A stretch of 64,000 nucleotides of DNA from Gracilibacillus oryzae (GTDB lineage Bacteria > Bacillota > Bacilli > Bacillales > Amphibacillaceae): contig NZ_ML762435.1 of assembly GCF_009498735.1 (NCBI RefSeq), forward strand, positions 42,202-106,201, in the 5' to 3' direction. This document shows positions 19,096 through 27,994 of this stretch, in pieces. The translations under genes and the position numbers were made by a program. Positions within the stretch are counted from its first letter, which is position 1. Each line of letters opens with the position of its first letter. The notes below the pieces were generated by a model that was given only the letters and a program-made list of their open reading frames with translations, had not been told where the DNA came from and ran no database searches.

Positions 19096-19167
19096 CCCTC
19101 ATAGACCGAACATTTAAGGTGTTCAGGTAGATACATCTGGGCCCTATTCCCAAACTTATATGAAGGT
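19096..19167 (-). promoter_or_regulatory. Guanine riboswitch aptamer of guaA (variant J3/1)
   Basis: The minus strand shows CCTTCATATAAGTTTGGGAA, P2 GGGCCCAGA, J2/3 GTATCTACC, L3 CACCTTAAAT and the closing GGTCTATGAGG. The pattern is clearly a purine aptamer. The specificity position is C, as in guanine aptamers, but the base before it is T where GACTATG is the rule, and J2/3 has GTATCTACC instead of GTTTCTACC. The two changes may compensate or alter affinity. Confidence 0.88.
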
Positions 19168-19189
19168 CAACAGATGATAATTTCATCTT

Positions 19190-19218
19190 ATTCTATCAAT
19201 CGACGTTTTTTTGGTCAA
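19190..19218 (-). promoter_or_regulatory. guaA promoter
   Basis: TTGACC (19218-19213), 17-nt spacer, TAGAAT (19195-19190) on the minus strand. The promoter overlaps the stop codon of the preceding yebA-like gene, so guaA can be transcribed separately. No PurBox is seen here. Confidence 0.6.
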
Positions 19219-21422
19219 GCAAATATTTGATCCATGATTTTCTGAACAAGCCGACGCAGTTTATCTTTATCCACTTTCTCATCAGATCCGCGATACAAGT
19301 ATTGTTCATATATTAACGTTAATTCCATCATTTCATTTATGCCCATTTTTTCATCAATCAACCGTGCATATTGACGTAGTGTCTGGCCTTTATTCCTGTG
19401 AAAACCTCTTCTGGCCAAAACATCTAATACATATAAGTAGCTCTTATCAAGCTCCATTCGCTTGGCAATATTTCCCCATTTCCGTTTGTCATACCAATCC
19501 CTGATTTCCTTTCGTTTCCAAAAGATCAGAATGAATGCTGCAGCGATCAGGATAGCAAAACCAATAAGCCAGATTAGCCCATTATTATTTTCCTGATCAT
19601 TTCCAGTTGAAGTTTCACTATTTTCTTCTTGCGCTGTTTCTACGTTTTCTGTTTCTTGCTGTGCTGGATCTTCTGCCAATTCTTCTTCCACAGCCTCTTC
19701 AGGTACTTCAGGCGTTAATGCTTCACCAGATGTTTCCTGGTAGAATTCAGTTGGATTAGTAAAACCGCTTGTTGGTTCAAATGGTACCCAGCCAACTTCC
19801 GGAAAATAAACTTCTACCCATGAATGGGCATTATTGTTTGTTATTTCATATAAATTATAACCATCAGGCAGGTTTTCCTGGTCAGGCTGCAAATTACCTC
19901 CAGTAAATCCTTTTACCCATCGTGCTGGTATATCTAAAGAGCGTAACATGACAACCATCGATGTGGAGAAGTTATCGCAATAGCCAACCATTGTTTCGAA
20001 CAGAAACTGATCAACATAATCTTCGCCTTGTTCAGGAACAGAAACATCCTCTGTTTGATACGTATACCCATTACTGCCAAAATACCCTTCGATCGCTTTT
20101 GCCTTTTCATATCTTGTCTGTTCTTCTTTTACAATTTCTGCAGCTAAATCATGTACTCGCTGCGGCAAAGTCTCAGGCAATTGAAGATACTGGTTCCTTA
20201 TATAATCTGGATCACTTCCGCTTACCTGATTCAGCTGATCGATATTAAATGAAGGGTCTTCATACAATATATTGAATGATTGGCTAATTAAGTTTTGTTC
20301 TCCCGCTTCCACTTCCATCATCCCTGACTCCATATCCTGGAATAGGTTGACGCCCGTCGGTGTTACAATAAAGCTGGATCCATAGGGAATTGGGACTTTA
20401 GACAAATTACTTTCCGGTGCATAACGAAGGGATGCTTCTGATTGTGTTGTCTCCACTTCAGTAAAGGAAAAAGTTTCGAATTCTATTCTGCTTGCCCTTA
20501 TCGGGTCATAATCTAATTCAGTTGACCTTTCCCATCCTTTTCCTGTATAAACATCCTTTGACTCAATCCGCCAATATAACCTTTCTTTGGCATATGCCTC
20601 AAACACGGGTGTGTCATCTTTGATAAAGGAACCACCTAATTTGGAGTCATTTTCGCCATAACCGACCCTCTGGAAAGAAGTGCCTTCACCGAATCCGACA
20701 TGTCCTGCGGTGCTTTGAAGAAACGGGACAGGGTCTGGCCATTGCGGATTAAGCTTTGGTGCAAATAATCCTACCCCCACAACAACTAGCACCATTAGTG
20801 ATACAGGCACCATCCATTTAAAAAAGTTTTGCTTATTCCTCTCGATCGGAACCCCTAAGTGCTGCAGCTGCATGTAGCGGCTAAGACCTAATGCAATAAA
20901 TGCAATGAGAACAGTCCGGACAATCGCCGTAGTTGCAACATACACCGTAAATGTGTCCAATATTGCCAAATAGAAGATTGTCAGTACGACAAAAAGGAAA
21001 AATTTATTCGCGATCAGAAACCAGTAATGCAGTAAATAACTCATTAACCATAACAAAATAAAAAACAGGAAACTTCTAAATAAAGGAGACATCTCTGTCC
21101 AGTTCGCCTGCTGAATTATCTGGAGATTGTATTGCAGCTCCATTGATAACTGTGCGATCCATTCCCCGCTGAACAGAAACCCTGTCAAAAACAAATAATC
21201 TATGACAAGAATTAAACCAATTCCTTTAAAAATAAACTTCAGCCAGCCGTTTTTAAAGAAAAAAGAAATCGCAAAACAAAAAGCCGTATAGATAATAAAT
21301 ACATGCATACTTCCTGTATCTGTGATTTGCTCTAAAGGTCTCAGCCATTCCCAAAACAATACAAACCCTGCTGTAATAATAATTAATGAGGAGAGGGAAA
21401 AGGAATATTTTGTATTATTCAT
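19215..21422 (-). CDS. yebA: Transglutaminase-like membrane protein (YebA-like)
   Basis: A 735-residue protein. Five to six membrane segments fill about residues 10-220, followed by a large extracytoplasmic part with a DUF3488-type region and a transglutaminase-like domain: the Cys is in VGYCDNFSTSMVVMLRSLDIPARWV, the His in NNAHSWVEVYFPEVGWV and the Asp/Pro in VPFEPTSGF. After an acidic Glu/Thr/Asn-rich linker there is one more membrane helix (LIWLIGFAILIAAAFILIFW) and a C-terminal DUF4129 region. It is the last gene of the MoxR/DUF58/transglutaminase operon, overlapping the DUF58 gene by 4 nt. The true substrate is unknown; an envelope role is likely. Confidence 0.9.
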   Translation of the reverse strand: MNNTKYSFSLSSLIIITAGFVLFWEWLRPLEQITDTGSMHVFIIYTAFCFAISFFFKNGWLKFIFKGIGLILVIDYLFLTGFLFSGEWIAQLSMELQYNLQIIQQANWTEMSPLFRSFLFFILLWLMSYLLHYWFLIANKFFLFVVLTIFYLAILDTFTVYVATTAIVRTVLIAFIALGLSRYMQLQHLGVPIERNKQNFFKWMVPVSLMVLVVVGVGLFAPKLNPQWPDPVPFLQSTAGHVGFGEGTSFQRVGYGENDSKLGGSFIKDDTPVFEAYAKERLYWRIESKDVYTGKGWERSTELDYDPIRASRIEFETFSFTEVETTQSEASLRYAPESNLSKVPIPYGSSFIVTPTGVNLFQDMESGMMEVEAGEQNLISQSFNILYEDPSFNIDQLNQVSGSDPDYIRNQYLQLPETLPQRVHDLAAEIVKEEQTRYEKAKAIEGYFGSNGYTYQTEDVSVPEQGEDYVDQFLFETMVGYCDNFSTSMVVMLRSLDIPARWVKGFTGGNLQPDQENLPDGYNLYEITNNNAHSWVEVYFPEVGWVPFEPTSGFTNPTEFYQETSGEALTPEVPEEAVEEELAEDPAQQETENVETAQEENSETSTGNDQENNNGLIWLIGFAILIAAAFILIFWKRKEIRDWYDKRKWGNIAKRMELDKSYLYVLDVLARRGFHRNKGQTLRQYARLIDEKMGINEMMELTLIYEQYLYRGSDEKVDKDKLRRLVQKIMDQIFA

Positions 21423-22690
21423 TTAGCTGCACTCACCTCCCATTTCTCTTTCACTAAATCTGCCTCCGTAATTGTCTGAACTGCAATATCTTTCAATTCC
21501 AGCTGTTGTATCATTCGTTGATTTTCCAGTGTTAACTGTTTTTCTGAAGAAATGTAACAAACGAATAATTGATAAGCCAGCTTCTTTTTCGCGATCAAAC
21601 TGTTTACCAATTCTGCGTCTAAACAGGTAACAATCGTTAAGATGAGTGTTCCTTTAGGGAGGTAATGCACAGTCTGCTGGAGCTTGCCAGAAATATTTGA
21701 TTGTTCTCCCTGTTTAATCGTAGCTAAATAATTCTGGACACTGGCAAATTGGGACTGAATCTGCTGAGAGGTAAAATGTTTCTCCTGCTCTGCAAAAACA
21801 TGGAGAGTTATATGCTGCCCTTTTGATCTCATTCTGCTTAAAATCGATAAGCAAAGCTCAATTGCAGCTTCAAATGACATTGGCAAAAGCTGTTTCCCGT
21901 TATTCACTGGTAATAGAACTGCTATATGCGCATCCTTTTCTTGCTCAAATTCTTTTGTCATCACTGTATTTTTTCTCGCCGTTGTTTTCCAGTCTATCCA
22001 CGAAAAACGATCTCCTGGTATATACTCCCGAACTCCTGATACAACGTTTGTTAATCTTTCATCATACATATTAGCAGGATTGCTCCCCTCTTCTAAGCTG
22101 TTTGTTCTCAGCTGCCATTTAATCTCATGAATGGCAGGATACACCACCACATGAGAATCCAGGTTTAGATTAAACTCACTTGATACGAGCCCGAATGGAT
22201 CTCCAGTTGATAGTTTGATTGTGGTAAAGTCATGCTTACCACGAGGTAAATGATCCAATTTAAATGAAACACTAAACTCTTTTCTAAAATAGGGAAAAAG
22301 AATCTTCTTCAATGTGCGATTTTCACGATAATAGGACTGATCCGCCATATACTGATATTTCTTATCTCCAATATCCTTATACTTTAGGGATGCAGGACAT
22401 GATTCTTCAACCATGACATAAAAAAGAGGAAAATGCGTTTTACGCTTGATGTTAATCTTTAATTCTACTGAACTGCCTGCATCAACATAGCTTGCAGACA
22501 GGTCCCTTTCCACCCGCCAATATTTGAATGGATAGAAAGGAATGATAAGCATATAAACAAGAATCGGTGTAATACTGTAAAAAAGAAACCAGCTGAGAAA
22601 CCCTCCCTGGAACATTGCAAAGGAAAAAAGAATACCGATAAACAAACACAATTGAATGACTCTGCCTAAATGTTGTGCTGTCCTCTTCAT
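21419..22690 (-). CDS. yeaD: DUF58 domain protein (YeaD-like)
   Basis: A 423-residue protein with two N-terminal membrane helices (about residues 12-55) and a DUF58 domain whose signature is VREYIPGDRFSWIDWKTTARKN, preceding a von Willebrand A-like fold (HIAVLLPVNNG). DUF58 proteins act with MoxR AAA ATPases in chaperone-like or metal-insertion roles. It overlaps the MoxR gene by 4 nt and the transglutaminase gene by 4 nt. Confidence 0.9.
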   Translation of the reverse strand: MKRTAQHLGRVIQLCLFIGILFSFAMFQGGFLSWFLFYSITPILVYMLIIPFYPFKYWRVERDLSASYVDAGSSVELKINIKRKTHFPLFYVMVEESCPASLKYKDIGDKKYQYMADQSYYRENRTLKKILFPYFRKEFSVSFKLDHLPRGKHDFTTIKLSTGDPFGLVSSEFNLNLDSHVVVYPAIHEIKWQLRTNSLEEGSNPANMYDERLTNVVSGVREYIPGDRFSWIDWKTTARKNTVMTKEFEQEKDAHIAVLLPVNNGKQLLPMSFEAAIELCLSILSRMRSKGQHITLHVFAEQEKHFTSQQIQSQFASVQNYLATIKQGEQSNISGKLQQTVHYLPKGTLILTIVTCLDAELVNSLIAKKKLAYQLFVCYISSEKQLTLENQRMIQQLELKDIAVQTITEADLVKEKWEVSAAK

Positions 22691-23640
22691 CCATGCAGTT
22701 CCTTTCGAACAGGTATATCAACTTTTTCCACAATTTCTGCCAGCAGCTTCTCTTGTGTCATTCCATCATATCTGGCTTCCGGCCTTAGGATAATCCGGTG
22801 GGTTAACACAAATGGTGCAAGGAACAGGACATCATCAGGAATGACATAATCCCGATTATGAATAAAAGCATAGGCTTTGGCTGCACGCATCAATGCGATA
22901 GAGCCGCGGGGACTGACTCCCAGCTGTACATAGTTATTTTTCCTTGTACCTGAAGCAATCTGAACAATCAATTGTTTTACTGATTGATCGATATAAACAT
23001 CTTCAATCACTGCTTGCATTTCAAGGAGCTGATTCTTATCAATAACAGGATAAATTTGGTCAATTGGATGCTTTCGATCTGTTCGGTTTAACATTTCCAA
23101 TTCATCTGTCTCATTTGGATATCCCATACTTAACTTCATAATAAACCGGTCAAGCTGTGCTTCCGGTAACGGATAAGTTCCTTCATAGTCTACCGGATTC
23201 TGTGTTGCCATGACGAAGAATGGTTTGTTTAATGATTTTGTGACACCGTCAACCGTTACATTCATTTCTTCCATTGCTTCTAACAGTGCTGACTGCGTTT
23301 TAGGTGAGGTACGGTTAATTTCGTCAGCTAACACAATATCACCAAAAATTGGTCCCTCTCTAAATTCAAAGACCATATCTTTCGGATTGTATATGGAAAC
23401 ACCTGTTACATCTGATGGAAGCAAATCAGGAGTAAACTGAATCCGCTTGAAATCACAATTAAGGGATTTGGCAAGTGCACGAACAAGCATCGTTTTTCCG
23501 ACACCTGGTACATCTTCTAATAATACATGCCCATCTGCTAAAAGAGCTACTAGGCTTAATGTTGCTTCACGTTCTTTCCCGATAATTACTTTTTGTATAT
23601 TATCAAGGATTTCATTTACTTGTATGTGATACTTTGTCAT
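22687..23640 (-). CDS. yeaC: MoxR-family AAA+ ATPase (YeaC-like)
   Basis: A 317-residue AAA+ ATPase: Walker A VLLEDVPGVGKTMLVRALA, Walker B IVLADEINRTSPKTQSALLEAMEE, sensor 1 FFVMATQNPVDYEGTYPLPEAQLDRF, and the C-terminal lid with GVSPRGSIALMRAAKAYA. It is the first gene of the operon and probably remodels or activates a partner together with the DUF58 protein. Confidence 0.93.
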   Translation of the reverse strand: MTKYHIQVNEILDNIQKVIIGKEREATLSLVALLADGHVLLEDVPGVGKTMLVRALAKSLNCDFKRIQFTPDLLPSDVTGVSIYNPKDMVFEFREGPIFGDIVLADEINRTSPKTQSALLEAMEEMNVTVDGVTKSLNKPFFVMATQNPVDYEGTYPLPEAQLDRFIMKLSMGYPNETDELEMLNRTDRKHPIDQIYPVIDKNQLLEMQAVIEDVYIDQSVKQLIVQIASGTRKNNYVQLGVSPRGSIALMRAAKAYAFIHNRDYVIPDDVLFLAPFVLTHRIILRPEARYDGMTQEKLLAEIVEKVDIPVRKELHG

Positions 23641-23988
23641 TTCGTGGCCTCCATCTCTATTATGCTGGTATAGTGATCTCGGTGTCTTAACTATATTTTT
23701 TTACTACAAATCTGCTATCTATCATTCTACCCTTAGCATACCATTCTCATACAATTTTTAGAAGAAGGAAGCTTATTGAAATGATAAGAAAATTAATCTA
23801 TTAATGGAAGAAAAGCCAGCAATAACAAATTGGAGTTCTGTTGGAAGAAAAAGATGATGGAACATAGCAAAGATAGCTAATCAAAAAACCGAACAATAAA
23901 TACACAAATGTGTCACTCACTAATGTACTAATTTAGATACTGCTAGCTCACCGCTGAAGAAAAAAACCTCTTAGACGGCGCTAAGAGG
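23641..23988. other. Intergenic region with dispersed repeat copy
   Basis: This stretch is AT-rich with no open frame of note. Its distal third holds copy 1 of a 66-bp dispersed repeat (23891-23956) next to the terminator of the K+ transporter gene. The promoter of the MoxR operon must lie near 23650-23720, but I cannot pick a convincing -35/-10 pair. Confidence 0.5.
23891..23956 (+). repeat. 66-bp dispersed repeat, copy 1
   Basis: This segment matches the reverse complement of 55153-55218 without gaps, with 8 mismatches by eye (58/66). The shared core includes TGTGTCACTCA, TAATGTACTAAT and TCACCGCTG. In the second copy the repeat continues into a foldback element that starts with CAGC/GCTG; here that part is missing. 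Confidence 0.8.
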
Positions 23989-23990
23989 TT
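23965..23990 (-). terminator. Terminator of the Ktr-type K+ transporter gene
   Basis: AACCTCTTAG (23965-23974) and CTAAGAGGTT (23981-23990), followed on the minus strand by TTTTTTC. The stem overlaps the stop codon. Confidence 0.85.
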
Positions 23991-25356
23991 ATCCGATAAT
24001 GACACGTTCTTTCGGGTAATGAAATTTATCCTGGCTTGCATCTCCGCGTACAAGAAACAGGAAGGAGAAAATACCGATTCTTCCGATAAACATGAGACAC
24101 ATGATCAGGCATTTTCCGAATGTTGATAAATCTGGTGTGATTCCCATCGACAAACCTGTTGTTCCAAATGCCGATGAAACTTCAAATACAATTTGAATCA
24201 GGGAAAAGTTCTCTGTGTATGATAAAACAATCACAGAAGAAACACACAACATTAAAGCAGTGGAGATGACAATAAAGGAACGCAGAATGTCTTCCTGGTC
24301 AAGCTCCCTGCCAAATACTTTTACACTGGAATTTCCTTTCGCATAATTCCAGATTGTCAATAGCATAATGGCAAATGTTGTTGTTCGAATCCCCCCGCCG
24401 ACACTGCTTGGTGAAGCTCCAATAAACATTAATGTACTTATCAGAAATAATGTTGGCAGAGAGAACTCTGAGACATCCATTGTTGATAAGCCCCCGCTTC
24501 TGGAAGTAACCGACTGAAACAGACTATAGAAAAAAGTCTCATGCCAGCTTTTGTTTGCGAAGAAATTATTGTGCTCAAGGACATAAATTAGAACCGCTCC
24601 AACGATAACTAACCAGAAAAAGGTGATCGTGGTTATTTTGGTAAATAAGGTAAATTTATGACGATCATTAATACCATATTTTTTCCCTTGTAATACTTCT
24701 TGTACTTCTACTAAGACTGGAAAGCCAATTGCTCCAAGAATGATTAAAACCATATGGATAAATTGGACAAAATAATCATCAGCAAACGGTATTAAGGAAG
24801 CACCTGTAATATCCAGCCCTCCATTTGTTGTAGCACTGATTGATGCAAATATACCATGATGAAGAGCTTCCTGAAACGTATCATAATAGTTCAGAAAGTG
24901 TAAGGATAATACAATCGCACCAATCAGTTCGATTAAAAGAATAATTTTAAATATCTCTAACATCAGCTTCACTAAGCCTGCTAATGTTTTACTATTTTGG
25001 TCAACCATAATTAATTTACGGTTTCTGATTCCGATTTTTTTCCCAAGGAGAACCCAGATAAATGTCCCCATTGTCATAATCCCAATACCGCCCAAATGCA
25101 ATATGACGGCAATAGCTATTTGACCAGCTGAATTAAAAGTGTCGGAAATTGATACAACTGTTAATCCTGTCACACTGATGGAAGTAACAGCAGTAAACAT
25201 AGCTTCAATAAAGGACAGCTCGACACCTGGCTTATGGAAAACTGGTAAACTAACGATAATGGTTGAGATAATAACAGCTAAAAAGTAATAGGTAACGATA
25301 AGATGAATCGTTGACCATTGTTTAAATATTTTATTCCAAATTTCCCGGATCTTCAT
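23989..25356 (-). CDS. TrkH/KtrB-type potassium transporter subunit
   Basis: A 455-residue membrane protein with four M1-P-M2 repeats. The four selectivity loops are visible: TSISVTGLTV, SATTNGGLDITG, VTSRSGGLSTMD and SAFGTTGLSMG, each with the single filter Gly of the Ktr/Trk/HKT superfamily. The family imports K+ with Na+ and needs a cytoplasmic KtrA/KtrC partner, which is not encoded nearby; this resembles B. subtilis ktrD, which is also unlinked to its partner gene. It is divergent from the Na+ channel gene, suggesting a role in Na+/K+ balance. Confidence 0.92.
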   Translation of the reverse strand: MKIREIWNKIFKQWSTIHLIVTYYFLAVIISTIIVSLPVFHKPGVELSFIEAMFTAVTSISVTGLTVVSISDTFNSAGQIAIAVILHLGGIGIMTMGTFIWVLLGKKIGIRNRKLIMVDQNSKTLAGLVKLMLEIFKIILLIELIGAIVLSLHFLNYYDTFQEALHHGIFASISATTNGGLDITGASLIPFADDYFVQFIHMVLIILGAIGFPVLVEVQEVLQGKKYGINDRHKFTLFTKITTITFFWLVIVGAVLIYVLEHNNFFANKSWHETFFYSLFQSVTSRSGGLSTMDVSEFSLPTLFLISTLMFIGASPSSVGGGIRTTTFAIMLLTIWNYAKGNSSVKVFGRELDQEDILRSFIVISTALMLCVSSVIVLSYTENFSLIQIVFEVSSAFGTTGLSMGITPDLSTFGKCLIMCLMFIGRIGIFSFLFLVRGDASQDKFHYPKERVIIG

Positions 25357-25666
25357 TCTGATAATTCTCCCTCAATTTATTGAAACTAGTCGATAGTTTA
25401 CCATATTCGTGATAAATAAGCATCACTTTCTCCTAAAGTTGTAAAAGGAATTAACATATGTTTAAAACAAGGAGATGAAACTTGCAGAATTAGAAAAAAT
25501 TATAGATGATTTATTTATAATAAGCGAGACTTTGATCAGTTGGAAGTTCTGATCACTCGGAACATTAGCGAAACTTGGTTAGATAAATTTGTTTTTCTAG
25601 TAGTTTCAATTTACAATATTTTTAGTAGTTTATTCGTATTTTACAATGTAAAGGAGAAAATTAAAT
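25357..25666. other. Divergent intergenic region between K+ transporter and Na+ channel genes
   Basis: No gene is supported. A 25-codon frame (ATG 25475, KLAELEKIIDDLF) and a following frame ending near 25709 with LVVSIYNIFSSLF look like a decayed small membrane protein, but neither has a properly spaced ribosome site. An inverted repeat TGATCAG (25533-25539) / CTGATCA (25549-25555) could be an operator for the channel gene. Confidence 0.4.
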
Positions 25667-26455
25667 TTGATGGAAATGTTGAGAAAATTTGTGATGGATA
25701 CTCGGTTTAACCGGTTTATTACTGGGCTTATTATTATTAATGCCATATTAATCGGGATAGAGACCTACCCTGGTGTCTATTCCAACAATTACACACTGTT
25801 CTTTACTTTGGATGTAATCATCCTCGCTATTTTCACTATAGAAGTACTTTTGAAAATAGCCGTCCTAAGGAAAGGATTCTTCCATAACTTCTGGAATATT
25901 TTCGATCTCATCATCGTACTAGGCAGCGTTATTTTATACAGCACACCATTCGTAAGTGTATTACGGATCTTCCGCGTTCTTCGTGTGTTCCGTACAATTT
26001 CCACTGTTCCTACCTTACGACGGATCGTTACAGCTCTTTTTATGGCTATTCCGACAATAAGCAGTGTTCTTCTTATTATGGCCATTATATTTTATGTCTA
26101 TGCTATTTTAGGGACCAGTTTTTATCGTGAAATCTCGCCTGAATATTTTGGTGACATTTTCTTAAGCTCTGTTACCTTATTCCAGATATTCACGTTAGAA
26201 TCATGGGCTAGCGGAATATTCCGGCCGATTTTTGAGCAATCTCCTTCCTCATGGTTTTACTTTATATCATTTATTATTATCACAACCTTCATTATGATCA
26301 ATTTAATCGTAGGGGAAATTGTTAATAATGCCCAGAAATTATCAGAAAACATTGAAGAAGAATCAGATGAAATCAAACGTGAAATCCATGAAATAAGTGC
26401 ATTGAGAAAAGAGATAGAAGAAGTGAAACAATTACTATTAGAAAAAAATAAATAG
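25667..26455 (+). CDS. Voltage-gated sodium channel, NaChBac family
   Basis: A 262-residue single-domain 6TM channel subunit that forms tetramers. S1 starts near FNRFITGLIIINAIL, and the S4 voltage sensor shows Arg every third residue (VLRIFRVLRVFRTI). The selectivity filter is TLESWASGI, matching the NaChBac filter TLESWAS. S6 is followed by a charged coiled coil (about residues 225-262) that tetramerises in this family. Length is close to NaChBac (274). In alkaliphilic bacilli this channel supports Na+ re-entry for motility, chemotaxis and pH homeostasis; such a role here is inference. A GGAG site lies about 8 nt before the start pair ATG ... ATG. Confidence 0.95.
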   Translation: MMEMLRKFVMDTRFNRFITGLIIINAILIGIETYPGVYSNNYTLFFTLDVIILAIFTIEVLLKIAVLRKGFFHNFWNIFDLIIVLGSVILYSTPFVSVLRIFRVLRVFRTISTVPTLRRIVTALFMAIPTISSVLLIMAIIFYVYAILGTSFYREISPEYFGDIFLSSVTLFQIFTLESWASGIFRPIFEQSPSSWFYFISFIIITTFIMINLIVGEIVNNAQKLSENIEEESDEIKREIHEISALRKEIEEVKQLLLEKNK

Positions 26456-26494
26456 ACTATGCAAGCATAAGGCATCTGCTCAGCAACATATTGA

Positions 26495-26525
26495 CCGGAC
26501 CCTGAGCGTGAAATCAGGAGTCCGG
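26495..26525. repeat. GC-rich hairpin in an AT-rich gap
   Basis: CCGGACCCTGA (26495-26505) and TCAGGAGTCCGG (26514-26525) pair with one mismatch. No T run follows in either direction. Its GC content stands out against the flanks. It may be a palindromic dispersed element or part of an untranslated RNA. Confidence 0.5.
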
Positions 26526-26659
26526 GACATAAGTTCGGGTTTTAGTGCAGGTTATTTCCGTCCCCTTTTCTCTTAATTTTAGGCTGTTGTGTTATGCAAT
26601 CTAACTAACAGATACATATACTTTGAGTATAAACACATATCCTGAAGGAGGTTCGGTAG

Positions 26660-27310
26660 TTGAGTATATTAAAAAATCAACTGAATCAGTCTATCACAGT
26701 GTATTTCGCTGAACAGAAACTGGATGGAATCCTTATAGAAGCAGGAAGCGATATTCTCCTGATCTATAAAAATAATGAATTCATCTATATACCTGTCGCA
26801 CATATTCAGCAAATAAAAAAATGCAATGATGGCAGAATTACACCCGAACTGGATTTGCCTGGTCATATGAAAGAATTATCATTAAGGAAAGTATTAATAA
26901 ATGCAAAAGGAATTTTTACAGAGATTGTTGTTTCCTCAGCTCAATCCATTCATGGGTATATAACGAATGTACTAAATGATTATTTCGTTTTTTATTCGCC
27001 TGTTTATAAGACAATGTTTATTCCGCTCCATCACTTGAAATGGTTAATTCCATACAAAGAAAACGAGATACCTTACGGGTTAGCCCAGGAACAACTGCCA
27101 CTTCACCCAAGCACGATGAATCTTTCCAGAACACTTGAAATTCAATTACAGAAGCTACTTGGGAAGATAGTTATCATCGATCTTGGCACAAAACCCGACC
27201 ACATTGGCAAATTAAAGAACATTTATCCAACAATGATGGAATTGGTATCAGCAAGACAGGAACCAGTCTTCCTCCCTCTAAACCATATCGGATCCATTCA
27301 CTTTTCCTAG
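26660..27310 (+). CDS. DUF2642-like protein with two repeats
   Basis: A 216-residue soluble protein made of three similar Sm-like beta modules. One has LDGILIEAGSDILLIYKNNEFIYIPVAHIQQI, another IHGYITNVLNDYFVFYSPVYKTMFIPLHHLKWL, and a C-terminal one LLGKIVIIDLGTKPDHIG, ending VFLPLNHIGSIHF. The pattern G-x-hydrophobic strand, then F-IPLxHI, is that of DUF2642 proteins of spore-formers, some of them spore-coat associated. The start is TTG 26660 with AAGGAGG 8 nt upstream. The function is unknown. Confidence 0.7.
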   Translation: MSILKNQLNQSITVYFAEQKLDGILIEAGSDILLIYKNNEFIYIPVAHIQQIKKCNDGRITPELDLPGHMKELSLRKVLINAKGIFTEIVVSSAQSIHGYITNVLNDYFVFYSPVYKTMFIPLHHLKWLIPYKENEIPYGLAQEQLPLHPSTMNLSRTLEIQLQKLLGKIVIIDLGTKPDHIGKLKNIYPTMMELVSARQEPVFLPLNHIGSIHFS

Positions 27311-27313
27311 CAT

Positions 27314-27988
27314 TCATTCAATTTGCCAATCAATTGGTTCTTTCCCCACTTCTTGTAGAATTTCATTTGTTTTCGAAAAAGGTTTGCTCCCAAAGAACCC
27401 ACGGTGGGCTGATAACGGACTAGGGTGTGGTGACTTGATAATAAAATGTTTGGATGTATCAATTAGAGCCTGCTTTTTTTGCGCAGCAGCTCCCCACAGA
27501 ATGTAAACAACAGGATCTGTTTTATCATTTAAACTGACAATAACTTGATTAGTAAACTGTTCCCAGCCCTTTCCGCGATGAGAATGGGCCTGTCCTGCTC
27601 TGACGGTAAGAACATTATTTAATAAAAGCACACCTTGTTCTGCCCATTTTTTTAAGTAACCGTGATCAGGGATCGAACAGCCCAAATCCTCTGCCAGTTC
27701 TTTGTAAATATTTCTCAGTGATGGAGGAATGTCCACTTCTGGTTTAACAGAGAAACTAAGACCATGCGCCTGATCCGGTCCGTGATAAGGGTCTTGTCCT
27801 AATATCACTACTTTCACATCAGCATAGGATGTGTAATTGAGGGCATTAAATATATCATACATATTTGGATAGATCGTATATTGCTGATACTCTTTTTTTA
27901 AGAATTCGCGTAATTGCTTATAATATTCTTTATCAAATTCCTGTTCAAGTACATTAGCCCAATCATTTTTCAATACTTCTTTTGACAT
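27314..27988 (-). CDS. ung: Uracil-DNA glycosylase
   Basis: A 224-residue family 1 UDG that removes uracil from DNA. The water-activating loop [21 protein letters not shown], the uracil-binding [16 protein letters not shown] and the DNA-intercalating loop [20 protein letters not shown] are intact. It is the last gene after nucleoside hydrolase and ribokinase, 6 nt from the latter. Confidence 0.97.
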   Translation of the reverse strand: MSKEVLKNDWANVLEQEFDKEYYKQLREFLKKEYQQYTIYPNMYDIFNALNYTSYADVKVVILGQDPYHGPDQAHGLSFSVKPEVDIPPSLRNIYKELAEDLGCSIPDHGYLKKWAEQGVLLLNNVLTVRAGQAHSHRGKGWEQFTNQVIVSLNDKTDPVVYILWGAAAQKKQALIDTSKHFIIKSPHPSPLSAHRGFFGSKPFSKTNEILQEVGKEPIDWQIE

Positions 27989-27994
27989 GTTATC

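Noticed and set aside
25475..25552. 25-codon frame before the Na+ channel gene
   Set aside because: The AAGGAG directly abuts the ATG, leaving no spacing, and the frame has no recognisable family.
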